From NCBI GenBank assembly GCA_025084515.1, contig JAJAGP010002199.1:62001-126000 (forward strand): a DNA stretch of 64,000 nt, in the 5' to 3' direction. Numbering within the stretch: the first letter of the stretch is position 1; the number at the start of each line of letters is the position of its first letter. This DNA is from Ancistrus triradiatus. Lineage: Eukaryota > Chordata > Actinopteri > Siluriformes > Loricariidae. The notes under the pieces were generated by a model. That model saw only the letters and a program-made list of their open reading frames with translations. It did no database searches and had not been told where the DNA came from. The position numbers were made by a program, and so were the translations under genes. This document shows, in pieces, positions 1 through 10,685 of this stretch.

Positions 1-274
1 CCGCCAGTGCCACAGAGCAGCACATGAGCCCGCGGGCGGCCTGGAGGTCAGGCGTGAGCGCCAGCAGCGAGTCGTAGACCTTGCACTGCATGCGGATGTT
101 GGCCTGGCGGAAGCAGTTCATCCACAGTCCCTCGTAGCGCGTCTCCATCACGATGATGTTCTCGCCGATGAACGCCGTCACGCGCCACATGGGCATCCCC
201 GTGCTGGCCGCCGCCCCTATCAGGCCCAACAGAGTCAGGACCAGTGCCGCAAGCTCCAGCGCCTGGTTTGCCAT
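1..274 (-). CDS. claudin, N-terminal part (cut by window start)
   Basis: Claudins are four-pass membrane proteins that form tight-junction strands between epithelial cells. The reverse strand from the ATG at 274-272 stays open to base 1 and gives 91 residues. It has a short cytosolic start (MANQALEL), a hydrophobic first membrane segment (about residues 8-27), then the first extracellular loop with the claudin signature: W at about 30, EGLWMNC, and a second Cys in RMQCKVYDSL. The second membrane segment begins at the edge. The loop is nearly identical to that of the next claudin (3139-4035), so the two are tandem paralogues. The start is a normal claudin start, without the extension of its neighbour. 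The claudin-8/17 class is inferred from similarity and from the nearby tiam1. The C terminus lies outside the window, so the exact class is open. Confidence 0.9.
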   Translation of the reverse strand, partial: MANQALELAALVLTLLGLIGAAASTGMPMWRVTAFIGENIIVMETRYEGLWMNCFRQANIRMQCKVYDSLLALTPDLQAARGLMCCSVALA

Positions 275-3138
275 CTCAGATCGTTCCCAGATCAATCAAC
301 GGATTGTCAGATCGAACGGAAGCTCATCGTCGGTCAGAGTAGGAAAGCTCCCGCCCAGAGCAAAGCCGTGCGAAGACAGGATTCAGGAGGAGAAGCAGCC
401 TTTCTGCGGTGATGTGGAAGTAGTTCCCTCACTCACTCGCTCACTCCCTGCCCCCTTTCCACGATGGAAAGAAAGATGGGTGGGATCTCCAGGTGGTTGC
501 TATGAAATCGTATCCTCCTCTGTCGAGTTAGTTTGCACCTGCTAAGCCGTGGGAGGAGGGGCAGGAAGCTGCTTACCAAAAACCTCCTCCCCCTGGTACC
601 TGGGAATCATGGAAATACACCCAGGCAAATACACAGAAGCTCAGAACAGATCACGTGAACCCAAGCTCTCACTATAGCCTGAAGCCGTAGTCAAAGGGTA
701 ACAGGGACATCACACGCTTCAGTAATCGCTTACACATTTAACTGCGGAGTCCAAAAATCAACAACAACTAAGCATTCTGCAGCCGGTAATTATGGTACTG
801 CACAACACCGGCGATGCAGGTTTAATTCCTGTCCCCCATTAATCTCTGTGTGGAGCCGGGAATGTACTCACCACGTCCACATGGGTCTCCAATGAGTACT
901 CCAGTTTCCTAGGTGTGATGCCCTGTACAGTGTGTTTTCCTGGTCAGGTGTAAGACATTTCAAGTCTGTCAGTTAAGTTATAATATATAAACACTATAAA
1001 AGATTCAACTGCATGTTCCCATTCATAAACACGTTACTACTACTTACTTCACTGCAGTAAAATGTCCTCCTATATAGTTACTATTAGAAAAGACCTTATT
1101 TATTAGTACTCAGCTTCATTTCACTTCTCACTTCTCCCTAATCTTATTCACCACTGTAAATGGTTGTACATTTTTTGTTATTAAAAATTGTTAACACTTC
1201 TGTACCAGTAGTCCTATCGATGTTTGCTATTATAAATCACCTCACCACTTTTTCACCAGTACGAAAAATCCAACCTTTCACAGATTTTTTTTATAGTTTT
1301 CAATATTAAAACAAAATTGCAACACTTGTTTACTACTTGTAAACATTCAGCTACTGCCAATCCATCACAGGGCACACCCACACACACACCCACTCACTCA
1401 TTCACACTGGGGCACTTCAGAGACACCAGAATGTGGGAGGAAACCAGAGTACCTGGAGGAAACCCATGAGGAATGAGAAATTCCTCATGAGGAATCCAGC
1501 CCATCAAATGGGGGATCTCTGAGGATAAGTGCTTTTTCAACAGCTAAACAAATCTACAACTTTAAAACGTTCAGCTATAACATTTCCTGCCCTCGTTGCA
1601 GTTATATAAAAGGTGATTTTGCTTAGCATTAGAAACAATGCTATTGGTTTCGAACACTTGAGACCTTGAATTGCTATAGATTTAATATTATACCCTGAAT
1701 TTTTTTGTAATGGTATGAGAGAGTTTCAATATAAGATAATAATTAATATACTATAAAACATTGCTTTCACTACTCCCATTAAAACAGCCAACCATTTTCA
1801 TCCTGTACTGCATCTTAAGTATGTTTTTTCGTTTGTTTTCACTCCTAAAAGATCCAGCTGCTTTCGCATTGCTTAAAGATTACTTTCAATATGACATATT
1901 TCTGAATATTTTTAATACAATTTAAGTTAATTAAGCTCAAAAAAATTGAAAAAGATTTTGTTGCATTGCATTTTAAAAAAGAAACCATATCTTCATTCTA
2001 TTATTTTATCTTTTATTATTTGTCCTCATTTAGGACTGTTGGCCCTTTGGATAACAATGATGTTTCCAGTACTGATTAAACATAATGTATATTTTAGTAT
2101 CTAACCAGAATCAGCTCAGTGAGGGAAACCTGAAATCATGCCTGACCATGAATTCATGGATCTAAGCCTCTGTTTAATCTCCAGAAAGTAAATAGGTGTG
2201 TTTGTAGGTTAAAGATGGCCGTAAACAATCGAGGGTGTCCGTCCTCTTCAAAGCAAACCAAACCAACAGGTTCAGCAGGGCTTTTGAAGGAATTCACAGA
2301 ATGGTATCGGTTAAAAAGTAAGGTGCTGCTGAGGATTAATGAAGCCATGATGTAAATTCAGTTAAATAAAATAAAACAAAACAAGCACAGATCCTGTATA
2401 TACATTATGTACAAGTCTATTTTATTAGTAATTCAAATTCAGACACTTGAAAACAACACAACAAAGGCCAGAGTGCTTTTATGATTCAGCCACTCCTTGG
2501 AGTCCATGTCACATATTTAGGTTGTAGTCTTCCCGAAAGGACTCGACTCTCTCTTATTTATTTTTTTTGGGCAAAATCACATTATCAGCCATGTTCAAAA
2601 GCTGATTGGTTTGTCTGGTTACAAATTCAAATTCTACAAAGAAAGTCCGATCATTCGTTATTAATGCAAGGCTGGAAAGATTATAAGGATTGAAATTTGA
2701 AGAATGAATTAAGCACTTTGCCGTACAACAAAAATAAAAAAATCAAAAATCAAACAACGTTATAAAATAAGACAAAACAATTTGAATTTAAAGAGTGCTA
2801 TGGTGTTAGCTATGGCTATAATGCTCATACATACAATGGGCTATATTGTTTATAAATGTTTAAACTGCCTCATTATACATCAGCAATTACAAAGAGAATG
2901 CAGTGATATTTTCTGGTTTTTGAGCTATATTACAAAACTAATATCCTCATTAGCCTGGGCAGGGGTGGAATCCTACGTCCAAAAATGTCACAATTTGAAC
3001 TTTATCAGAGTCAAAACATTTCCTCGTAGCAAGATCATTGAAAACAAATTGAATACCAAAACAAAAATCCTGCATCATTACAATAGTTCTACCTTTTTAG
3101 ATCAGTTTAGGTCGATTCTGACGCAAAGTCTGAGTTCC
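275..3138. other. intergenic DNA between the two claudins
   Basis: This stretch holds the promoter side of the first claudin and, at its right end, the 3' flank of the second. It is AT-rich, especially 1000-2100. No ORF with protein-like features was found. A repeat fragment lies near 1345-1475. Confidence 0.6.
1345..1475 (+). repeat. dispersed fish repeat fragment
   Basis: The text GGGAGGAAACCAGAGTACC with flanking CACACC/CATTCACAC blocks matches the wording of a repeat common in fish genomes (GGAGGAAACCGGAGCACCC type). A degraded relative lies near 42905-42985, and a reverse-orientation relative (GTTCTCCCTATAACCAC...) recurs in the deaminase spacers. The class is not determined. Confidence 0.35.
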
Positions 3139-4035
3139 TTACAACCTGGACTGCCCGTAGGTGACAGACGGGGGATATCCGTAAGCCGGTTGGTATGTGT
3201 AGGCTGGCTGGTAGGAGTACTGTGGTCCTTTGTAGTAATCATATGGAGTGTATTGGGATCTGTAAATCATATCCTCGTTCTCCTGGGTCCTGGGCGCGTG
3301 GCGGCACAGCAAGATGACTCCGGCGGTGAAAAGCAGCGCCCCCGTGACCCAGCCGATGTAGAGCGCCTCACCGAGCTCCCTGCGCTGAGCGTCGAGCAGC
3401 AACGGGTTGTAAAAGTCCTGGATGATGACGTGAGCCGTCCAAGAGACTGGAATGAGGGTGGCCAGGCAGCCCCCCAAGAACAGGCAGCCCCCGACCACAA
3501 GGACTATGTGCTTGAGGCGCGGACGCGAGTCCACCATGCGGGTGCACCTCATGCCCACCGCGGAGACCACACACGCGAGCGTGGTGAGAGCCACAGCGCT
3601 GCACATGAGGCCTCGAGAGGCCTGGAGCTCAGCAGGCAGGAAGAGCAGCGAGTCGTACACTTTGCACTGCATGCGGATGTTGGCCTGCCGGAAGCAGTTC
3701 ATCCACAGGCCCTCCCAGCGCGTCTCCATCACGATGATGTTCTCCTGGATGAAGGCCGTCACTTTCCACATGGGCAGCCCGGTGACGGCCGAAACGCCGA
3801 CCAGGCCCACGAAGCCGATCACGAGAGCGACGACTTCGCAGTGCATCGCCTCTTTACGCTTCCTCTTTTCCTTCTGTAGCTGCTGCTCTCGCGCCGACTT
3901 GACCGCCTCATCGTAGCTCGTGTAGGCGCTGCCCGGGTACGATTTGTCGGCGTACGAGCGCTCGCCGTACGACTTGGCCGCGTACGACTTGGGCGTGTAC
4001 GATTTGTCCGCGTATGACGCGCCGGTGTAGGACAT
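3139..4035 (-). CDS. claudin (claudin-8/17-like) with repeat-bearing N-terminal extension
   Basis: Single-exon claudin of 298 residues. The claudin core begins at about residue 63 (MHCEVVALVIGF) and has four membrane segments, the W...EGLWMNC...C loop-1 signature, and a Tyr-rich cytosolic tail ending SRL. The tail lacks the usual YV PDZ-binding end. The ATG at 4035-4033 was chosen because it opens a run of repeats of the type SYADK-SYTPK-SYAAK-SYGER-SYADK-SYPG, followed by a charged Lys/Arg segment (QKEKRKRKE) just before membrane segment 1. The frame stays open a little further upstream but has no better ATG. A shorter product from the internal Met at 3846-3844 would have normal claudin length. 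The core is intact. The extension would lie in the cytosol; its function is unknown. Class assignment rests on similarity and on the claudin-tiam1 neighbourhood. Confidence 0.85.
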   Translation of the reverse strand: MSYTGASYADKSYTPKSYAAKSYGERSYADKSYPGSAYTSYDEAVKSAREQQLQKEKRKRKEAMHCEVVALVIGFVGLVGVSAVTGLPMWKVTAFIQENIIVMETRWEGLWMNCFRQANIRMQCKVYDSLLFLPAELQASRGLMCSAVALTTLACVVSAVGMRCTRMVDSRPRLKHIVLVVGGCLFLGGCLATLIPVSWTAHVIIQDFYNPLLLDAQRRELGEALYIGWVTGALLFTAGVILLCRHAPRTQENEDMIYRSQYTPYDYYKGPQYSYQPAYTYQPAYGYPPSVTYGQSRL

Positions 4036-4985
4036 GGCGCCTTGCGTTTTGGGGACAGGAAAGTGAAAAATGGTGCTCGCTGTCTGCTTCTCACAGCGAC
4101 TGCTTGCCAAATGAGAGCCTGAATGACAAACAAGGAAGGTTTGACATCACGCGTCAAGGATGCTATGTGCTCCGACAGGTTTCTCTGCATCTTGGAGTAA
4201 GCTTGCAGTACTTGATGCACCTGGTCTTGTCTGCCCACAGAGACAAAGATGGGAATGCAACTTACAGGAAAGCCTGATGTTTTCCAAGAATTTTGGATGC
4301 GTTTGTTTGCTGCTGTTCACGCTGAGACAGGGACGTGTTTACATCATGCAGGCTTTGCTCGCTCATTGTTTGGGATCCTCATTTCCAAATAGGGGCAGAG
4401 TCAATCAATGTTTTCTTGTAGTGTACTCAGACTTTTGTTGTGGGACTGTGGTGGGATTGTTGGGCCCTTGAACAACACCAGGGTTCTTAACCCTCATTTT
4501 CTTAGGTTGTCAATTCAGGTTGTTTTAGAAAGTTGCTATGGATAAGCCTGGTAGCTGCAGGCTATATTTTCATTCCATGATCTTGTCATTTCATCCCTAA
4601 TCCCCATACAGCCACAATCCGGGTGTGAAACAGGTTATGAAATCTGTAAACGATAGGCTACATGGCTGTGTGCCTGGACCACCAGGAGAATGGACAAATA
4701 TTTAGGTGAAACGTGGACAGACCAGATTTATTTTCTATTTTTCAAGATCTTTTGGTGAATCCATATTTCAGTAACATAGCAACTAGTCTCTGCCGGTGGC
4801 CGCCGGTCCGTTAGATTGAGCCGAGAGAAAATTCTGAAGGGACACGTAATAATAAAGTTAATTTAGGCGTTCAGTTTACATTTGAATACTAGGATACTGG
4901 ATCGTATCTAAGGGTTTTTATTGGCCTAATGTACTCTTGCATCATGTTTGCACTATTCAGTCTCACGCAAAAGGTTAGTTGTGCT

Positions 4986-5020
4986 ACACACACACAGACA
5001 CACACACACACACACGCGTA
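4986..5020. repeat. (CA)n-rich tract
   Basis: Interrupted CA dinucleotides. Confidence 0.8.
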
Positions 5021-5136
5021 CACAGGGAAAAAACACACTTAACACAGGACACAGGGTGCTAAACAGACAGAAACCCATAAACTTGTCAAACCAGTCTGAC
5101 TACATTGGTGTTGACGCTGGCCTGAGTTTCATATCT

Positions 5137-5138
<2 letters not shown>

Positions 5139-5206
<68 letters not shown>
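5139..5206. repeat. (CA)n microsatellite
   Basis: An almost perfect run of more than 30 CA units. Apparent reading frames across it (poly-His/Thr or poly-Cys/Val) are artefacts. Confidence 0.95.
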
Positions 5207-5209
<3 letters not shown>

Positions 5210-5942
5210 TAAGACCTCTTCCTTCTTCCTCCTGCACAGAATGGACAGAATGTCTGCTTCCATAAACAAAACACCTGATACACCATAACCCTGTAGCATG
5301 TTAGGTACTGATATTATCTTATTAGATTGTGTGATTGTTGAGGTGCGTGTCACAGACGTGTGGACACATTTTGGTACAGTACACAACCACATGCCCATGT
5401 GTATTTCATTTAATTCCCCATAAACCAATCAACTTCAATTACAACCCATTGTATCAGTTATTACCATCACAACACAGAACAGAAACTGTACACAACCTGA
5501 TGAACAGTTTATTAAGTGGCCCAACTTGGCAATTGCAATTAATGGCCATTTTTTCATTAGCATGTAGGCAAGCTTATAGGTACTGTACAAGTACTGGTCA
5601 GCCGATATGGGGTTTTTACTGGCCGATGCCAATTCTAAGAGAGCAGGGTCACTGCTGGCCGATAAACACTCATTGACAAAAAAATAATTCAACCAGATAG
5701 AAATGTTGGATAACTGCAAAACTCAGAGTGCAGTTCTGTCTCAGGCAGATATGTAAATGATTGCATGTGTGCTCTGATTAGACACAGGGTCTTGCCACAA
5801 AAGGGCGTAAAATGCTTCCTCTTTTTCCCCCTAAAAAAAGCTCTCAGAGGCTACTTTTGGGTAGTGTACCTCTTGGTGAGAGATGGTTGACTGCTAGATA
5901 TGCCTCTTCGAAGCACTCAAATACTTTTTTTCCCCATTGACA

Positions 5943-6191
5943 GAATTTGAGAGGGGACGTATCACTGGACTGAGAGAAGCAGGATAGTCTTTTCGATAAA
6001 CTGTCCTCCATCTGAGCCGTTCTGACCTTGCTGTTAGTAGGTGTTTGGAGCAGTGGATCTATAAGAGCACAGACACACGGCAAACAGACTCCGGACGGCC
6101 CAGACAGACCACCAGCAGAGAGGACCGTTTGATCCCACAGTTTCGAGACAACATCCAGACACAGGTGGCACCTTCACTACAACTGTACAAT
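5943..6191 (+). mobile_element. Tc1-like transposase fragment (N-terminal DNA-binding part)
   Basis: The plus-strand translation reads as the paired-type helix-turn-helix region of a Tc1-like transposase: ERGRITGLREAG, LSRSDLAVSRCLEQW, then the GRPRQTT hook. Two stop codons interrupt it and no DDE region follows. It is a decayed remnant of a different Tc1 subfamily from the 7.8 kb element. Confidence 0.75.
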
Positions 6192-7319
6192 CAAAAAGAG
6201 GCTCTGGTTACCATGTTAGGTAGCCTCTAGCCTGGATACAAGAACACCAGAAATACAAGATGTGTTTGTGCAGCTGTAATTATATTTCCAGCAAATTCCA
6301 GAAGCTGACTCAGCTTCTTCCGTTCTCAAAATAGCAACGACTGCCGAGTTCCATCCCAATCAGGACGCAGCTGACAGGGAACTGAACACACGACCATGTG
6401 AAGGGTAAAGAAATTCTATGTAACTGAAGCATGTTCCCATTTATACTATTTACACAACTTTGTGTTTAGAAACTGTTCAGCACTCATCCATGACATCCTG
6501 TTGGAACAAGGCGTAGGTCTGCATAAAGTGAGGAAGGGAAGTAGTAAGGCAAAACATTCCTCCAAGGTTTACAGCGAGAGATTTGCACGAGATGGTAGTA
6601 AGCCTTGACGTCTCAACAGGGCTGCCGAAACTAATGTTGGTTTTGCTCTCCTACAGCACAGCCTAGTGGATCACACCGGCTCCTCATGATGCTGGAAAGA
6701 CCATGTTTTCTATCACGCCCCTTTATACAGGTTCATTTGAACAGGTTTACGTGGAGAAAGACTGCTGCTCTGTCATGTAGCACTACTGTTGCTCACGAGT
6801 CATAACACTTTCAAATACAAGTGAATGTGTATTCAAGAATCACTGGGCTATGGCTCCAAGAACATTACAGACTGCCATTACAGGTACCAGTACCTTGATC
6901 TGTAATGGCAGTCTATACTGGGTCATCACTTTAATTTCACACAACAGTCCATTGCATCAAAGAGACCACCATTTAAAACAATACCAACAGTGCATTCCAA
7001 CAACGTCTGCATTCCAGATGTCAGTTTCTGAAGATATTCAGGGATAATTCCAACCCACATTTTCAGTAGATCTTCCCAGATGTGTATCTAGCTTGACATT
7101 TCACTCTGTGCTTACACTGAAGCTCATCCCACCTCTCCTACAAGTCATTTTACCAAATTTTCACCTAGCTAAAATTGCCCTGATCAACTTTTACAAGTTT
7201 ATCACAAATCTGTAGGCCAAGCGAGTGTGCATTACTTGACCAGCGACACATGGTTCTAATAAAAGCTGTAAGACTCATTCCTAATTTCATGGCCAGCATC
7301 AACTCCAGAGTCAACTGTG
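6192..7319. other. gene-free DNA left of the deaminase array
   Basis: No gene recognised. It contains a perfect 15-bp inverted repeat at 6869-6914. From about 7320 the sequence becomes homologous to the spacers of the deaminase array. Confidence 0.5.
6869..6914. repeat. perfect 15-bp inverted repeat
   Basis: Arm AGACTGCCATTACAG at 6869-6883 is exactly complementary to CTGTAATGGCAGTCT at 6900-6914, with a 16-nt loop. It could be a transposon end or a hairpin; no function can be assigned. Confidence 0.8.
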
Positions 7320-7786
7320 GAGGATAAGAAATGCATTTTATGTTTGAGCAAGGAACGATCATGGTCTGCAAATGTTTTTCAAAGTGCTTTAGTTTCAGAA
7401 AAGGAAAATCATTCTGGAGAATTGTTTACCTGACAGAAATGTGACCTGTTTTTACAAAAGCTTCTGCAAATGAAGAAACGTGAGGAGAATGATGAAATAA
7501 ACTGAAGAAAGAACTACCGTCTAATTACCTGTGAAATCTGGCTTAGGACACTTCCTGATTTCAATATTGACCATTATTTTTTGTTTTGAAACAGGTCAGA
7601 CATAGTTCGGTTTAAGACTCCAAGTTATTAATCAAATCTAGTTATCTTTGTTATCTGGCTTGGGGCACTTCCTGGGTTCAACACTGACCACAGCTGTGGA
7701 AGGGTTTTTAAAACATTGTTTCATTATTTATATGCAGATTTTTCAGTGCATTGGAAATGCATGTATCAGTTCTGATAACTAATGTA

Positions 7787-9095
7787 CAGTGGTGCTTGAA
7801 AGTCTGTGAACCCTTTTTCTGCATAAATATTTCCTCCGTACAGAACAGCTTCAACTCTGGGATGGTGGTGGGTTTCCTCACATTAGCTGCTCGCTTCAGG
7901 TCCTTCCACAACATTTCCATTGGATTAAGGTCATGATTTTGACTTGGCCATTCCAAAACATGAACTTTATTCTTCTTTAACCATTCTTTGGTAGAACGGC
8001 TTGTGTGCTTAGGGTCGTTGTCCTGCTGCATGATCCACCTTCTCTTGAGATGCAGTTCATGGACAGATGTCCTGACATTTTCCTTTAGAATTTTCTGATA
8101 TCATTCAGAATTCATTGATCCATCTATGATGGCAAGCCGTCCTGGCCCAGATGCAGCAAAACAGGCCCAAACCATGATACTACCACCACCATGTTTCACA
8201 GATGGGATAAGGTTCTTATGCTGGAATGCAGCGTTTTCCTTTCTCCAAACATAACGTTTTTTTTTTAATCCAAAAGTTCTATTTTGGTCTCATCCATCCA
8301 CAAAACATTCTTCCAATAGCTTTCTGGCTTGTCCACGTGATCTTTAGCAAACTGCAGCAATGTTCTTTTTGGAGAGCAGTGGCTTTCTCCTTGCAACCCT
8401 GCCATGCACCCCATTGTTGTTCAGTGTTCTTCTGATGGTGGACTCATGAACATTAACATTAGCCAATGTGAGAGAGACCTTCAGTTGATTAGAAGTTACC
8501 CTAGGGTCCTTTGTGACCTTGCCAACTATTACACGCCTTGCTCTTGGGGTGATCTTTGTTGGTCGACCACTCCTGGGGAGGGTAACAATGGTCTTGAATT
8601 TCCTCAATTTGTACACAATCTGTCTGACTGTGGATTGGTGGAGTCCAAACTCTTTGGAGATGGTTTTGTAACCTTCCCGAGCCTGATGAACATCAACAAC
8701 TTTTTTTCTGAGGTCCTCAGAAATCTCCTTTGTTTGTGCCATGATACACTTCCACAAACATGTTGTGAAGAGCAGGATTTGATAGATCCCTGTTCTTTAA
8801 ATAAAACAGGGTGCCCACTCACACCTGACTGTCATCCCATTGATTGAAAACACCTGACTCTAAATTCACTGCTAACCCCAGAGGTTCGCATACTTTTGCC
8901 ACTCACTAATATGTAATATTGGAACATTTTCCTCAATAAATAAATGACCAAGTATAATATCTTTGTCTCATTTGTTTAACTGGGTTCTCTTTATCTACTT
9001 TTAGGACTTGTGTGAAAATCTGATGATGTTTTAAATCATATTTATGCAGAAACATAGAAAATTCTAAAGGGTTCACAAACTTTCAAGCAAAACTG
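7787..9095 (-). mobile_element. Tc1-like DNA transposon, complete ends, dead transposase
   Basis: Terminal inverted repeats CAGTGGTGCTTGAAAGTCTG (left) and its near-complement (right, ending CAAAACTG) are flanked by TA target duplications at 7785-7786 and 9096-9097. The element is about 1.3 kb and carries a transposase on the minus strand. It sits inside a deaminase-array spacer that is uninterrupted in other copies. Confidence 0.92.
7800..8757 (-). pseudogene. Tc1-like transposase pseudogene
   Basis: Tc1 transposases bind the inverted repeats through an N-terminal helix-turn-helix and cut with a DDE/D catalytic core. The N-terminal part (8757-8344) reads KEISEDLRKKVVD..., STVRQIVYKLRK and SGRPTKITPRARR. 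The C-terminal part (8031 downward) has the second Asp in QQDNDPKHTS and the third acidic residue in NPMEMLWKDLK. Between them (8343-8032) the frame is broken by a shift and a stop, so the first Asp motif (WMDETK) is not joined to either half. No active enzyme is expected. Confidence 0.85.
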
Positions 9096-9290
9096 TAAAA
9101 TATTAATAATAATACTGATTTTCCCTGAAGCAAAAGATGCCATTAAATCATTAGTCTTTATTAATAATTGAATATAGAACATGTAGGCAATTTCTGAGTT
9201 CACATGCCAGATAAAAAACAAGAACTCTGATCAGCTGATGTAAATAAAGCAATATCATTATCTTTGGAGAGAAGGTGGGATTAAGAGTGA

Positions 9291-9297
9291 TATAAAT
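9291..9297 (+). promoter_or_regulatory. TATA box of deaminase D1
   Basis: TATAAAT lies about 75 nt before the D1 start codon, in a block (GGTGGGATTAAG...TATAAAT...CAGTCCT) conserved in front of all copies. Confidence 0.75.
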
Positions 9298-9369
9298 TTT
9301 GATCACAGTCCTGCTTCAACAGTGCGTCCCTCCTCGTTCTCACTACAGTGTTCAGTTTCCTGAAAAGAG

Positions 9370-10552
9370 ATGGTAAGTTACATTTAGATGTGTGGTCTGT
9401 TGAACATTCACATATTGACAAGCTATTGGAGAAAAACATCTCAGAGCTGTATTCTACGAGCTCAATTGTATAAACCTTTGTTTATAAATATCCTGAATTG
9501 TGATGCTGTTTTATATAAAACAAACCACCAGGTAGATGTAGAAATGTACTTTTAAATGTATTTTAATTGAGAAAAGGTGTTGGGGAAAAGTCCCATAAAT
9601 GGAAGATTTTTTTTTTTTAGTAAGGATGTTAGAGCCGAACTCTTATTCTGGCTTACTTGTTGTGTAAATATTGTGTGAAATATTGTTAAGTTCTGATCTG
9701 ACATGTTTTGTTTCATCAGGCTTGTGCTGGAGCACGATTGTTCATCCTGCTTTTTCTGTTCCCTCTGGCTTCAGCACTATCTGTTGACGAGAGGACTCTC
9801 TCAATGATCATCAACCATCTCCAGGCAGAGTAAGATATGGGAAAATGCATGTTTTTGGGTTTTAGATCTCAATGGCTATAAATAGCCTATGAAAACGTCA
9901 CCATATTGTAACACTTTTGTTATTTCTGTTATGTTCAATGTTGTTTTTCAGGTATGGGTTTGAACAGAATGAACAGTTTGCTCTGGCCATCAATGTTGAA
10001 CGTCAATATTGCAATCCTGGTGCTATCCCGGATCATGACTTCCTTAGGAATGACAACGATATAAATGTGCGAATGGCAATGAACAGTTATGAACGTGTTT
10101 ACTTTGGTGAGCAGCTGATTGGAGCCAAAATAAAACGAATTCCTGGAAGTGAACACAATTATTATCACTCTGAATACCTCCTGCTGATTCGGTCCATGTC
10201 CAATAGACTGGCACAGTACGATCCACTTATGCAAACACTCCTGAATTCAAGTCGAAATGGCTGCACAATTTTCTACACCTTGAACTCTCCCTGTGTGGCA
10301 ACCTGCTCGACACCTAATAGGCCAAATAAGCCATACAGCATCATCCCAGCCCTCGACATGTTCTTCAACCACACTGGTCCAACAGCTTTTGTATTTAATA
10401 AGGTTTGGAGGGATGACATAAACAAACTTCAGTGGAGACGTAACATAGAGGACATCAACAACAGAGTGAAAATCTATCGCTGTGATGTGACTGGATGCAC
10501 TCGCTGTGTAGACAACAATAATCATGTTGTAGGCAGGTGCCTGGCAAATTAA
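9370..10552 (+). CDS. D1: secreted AID/APOBEC-like (SNAD-type) deaminase
   Basis: Predicted extracellular zinc deaminase; the substrate is unknown. Exons 9370-9372 (ATG only), 9720-9829 and 9952-10552 join to 237 residues; introns are phase 0 and phase 2, all GT-AG. Residues 2-21 form a signal peptide (LFILLFLFPLASA). The deaminase fold starts near QFALAINV (48-55). HSE at 110-112 supplies a zinc ligand and the proton-shuttle Glu. SPCVATC gives P151, C152 and C156. GPTAFVFN (180-187) looks like the next core strand. The tail holds C215, C220, C223 and C234, probably disulfide-bonded. HxE and PC-x2-4-C are the AID/APOBEC-class signature; here the E-to-P gap is 38 residues, longer than in classical APOBECs. 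A poly(A) signal AATAAA lies at 10680-10685. Deaminase family: confident. Substrate and role: inference only, immune defence being likely for the family. Confidence 0.85.
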
Positions 10553-10685
10553 TCTCAAGATTAAGATGTGCTCCGAGTAATATGCTTACAGTTTCTTCAA
10601 GCTGAAATGGAGTTATTTAATGGAAATATTACAGAAGATCACATGATTAATAAAATATATCTTGCTTGTTCCTTACATCAATAAA

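Larger units (their letters stand above)
4036..5942. other. intergenic DNA with CA microsatellites
   Basis: This holds the 5' flank of the second claudin, two CA tracts and otherwise unremarkable AT-rich sequence. I see no gene. Confidence 0.55.
7320..9290 (+). repeat. deaminase-array spacer, first copy, split by a Tc1 element
   Basis: The sequence on either side of the Tc1 insertion (for example CTGGAGAATTGTTTAC..., TTGGGGCACTTCCTGGGTTCA, CTGAAGCAAAAGATGCC, AAGAACTCTGATCAGCTGA) recurs upstream of the other deaminase copies near 11.2-12.3, 16.1-17.2, 26.7-29.4, 30.7-32.6 and 37.6-38.5 kb. The spacer was therefore duplicated together with the gene. Confidence 0.85.

Noticed and set aside
153..545. 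Plus-strand frame over the first claudin
   Set aside because: Its first half is antisense to the claudin coding sequence and the rest runs into the upstream flank without any domain.
2782..3879. Long plus-strand frame of about 365 codons
   Set aside because: It is antisense to the claudin at 3139-4035 and has no recognisable protein features; a GC-rich shadow frame.
5086..5428. Poly-Cys/Val and poly-His/Thr frames
   Set aside because: Products of a CA microsatellite.
5560..5670. Repeat with GCCGATATGGGGTTTTTACTGGCCGATGCC
   Set aside because: It resembles a dispersed fish repeat, but too little is present to name it.
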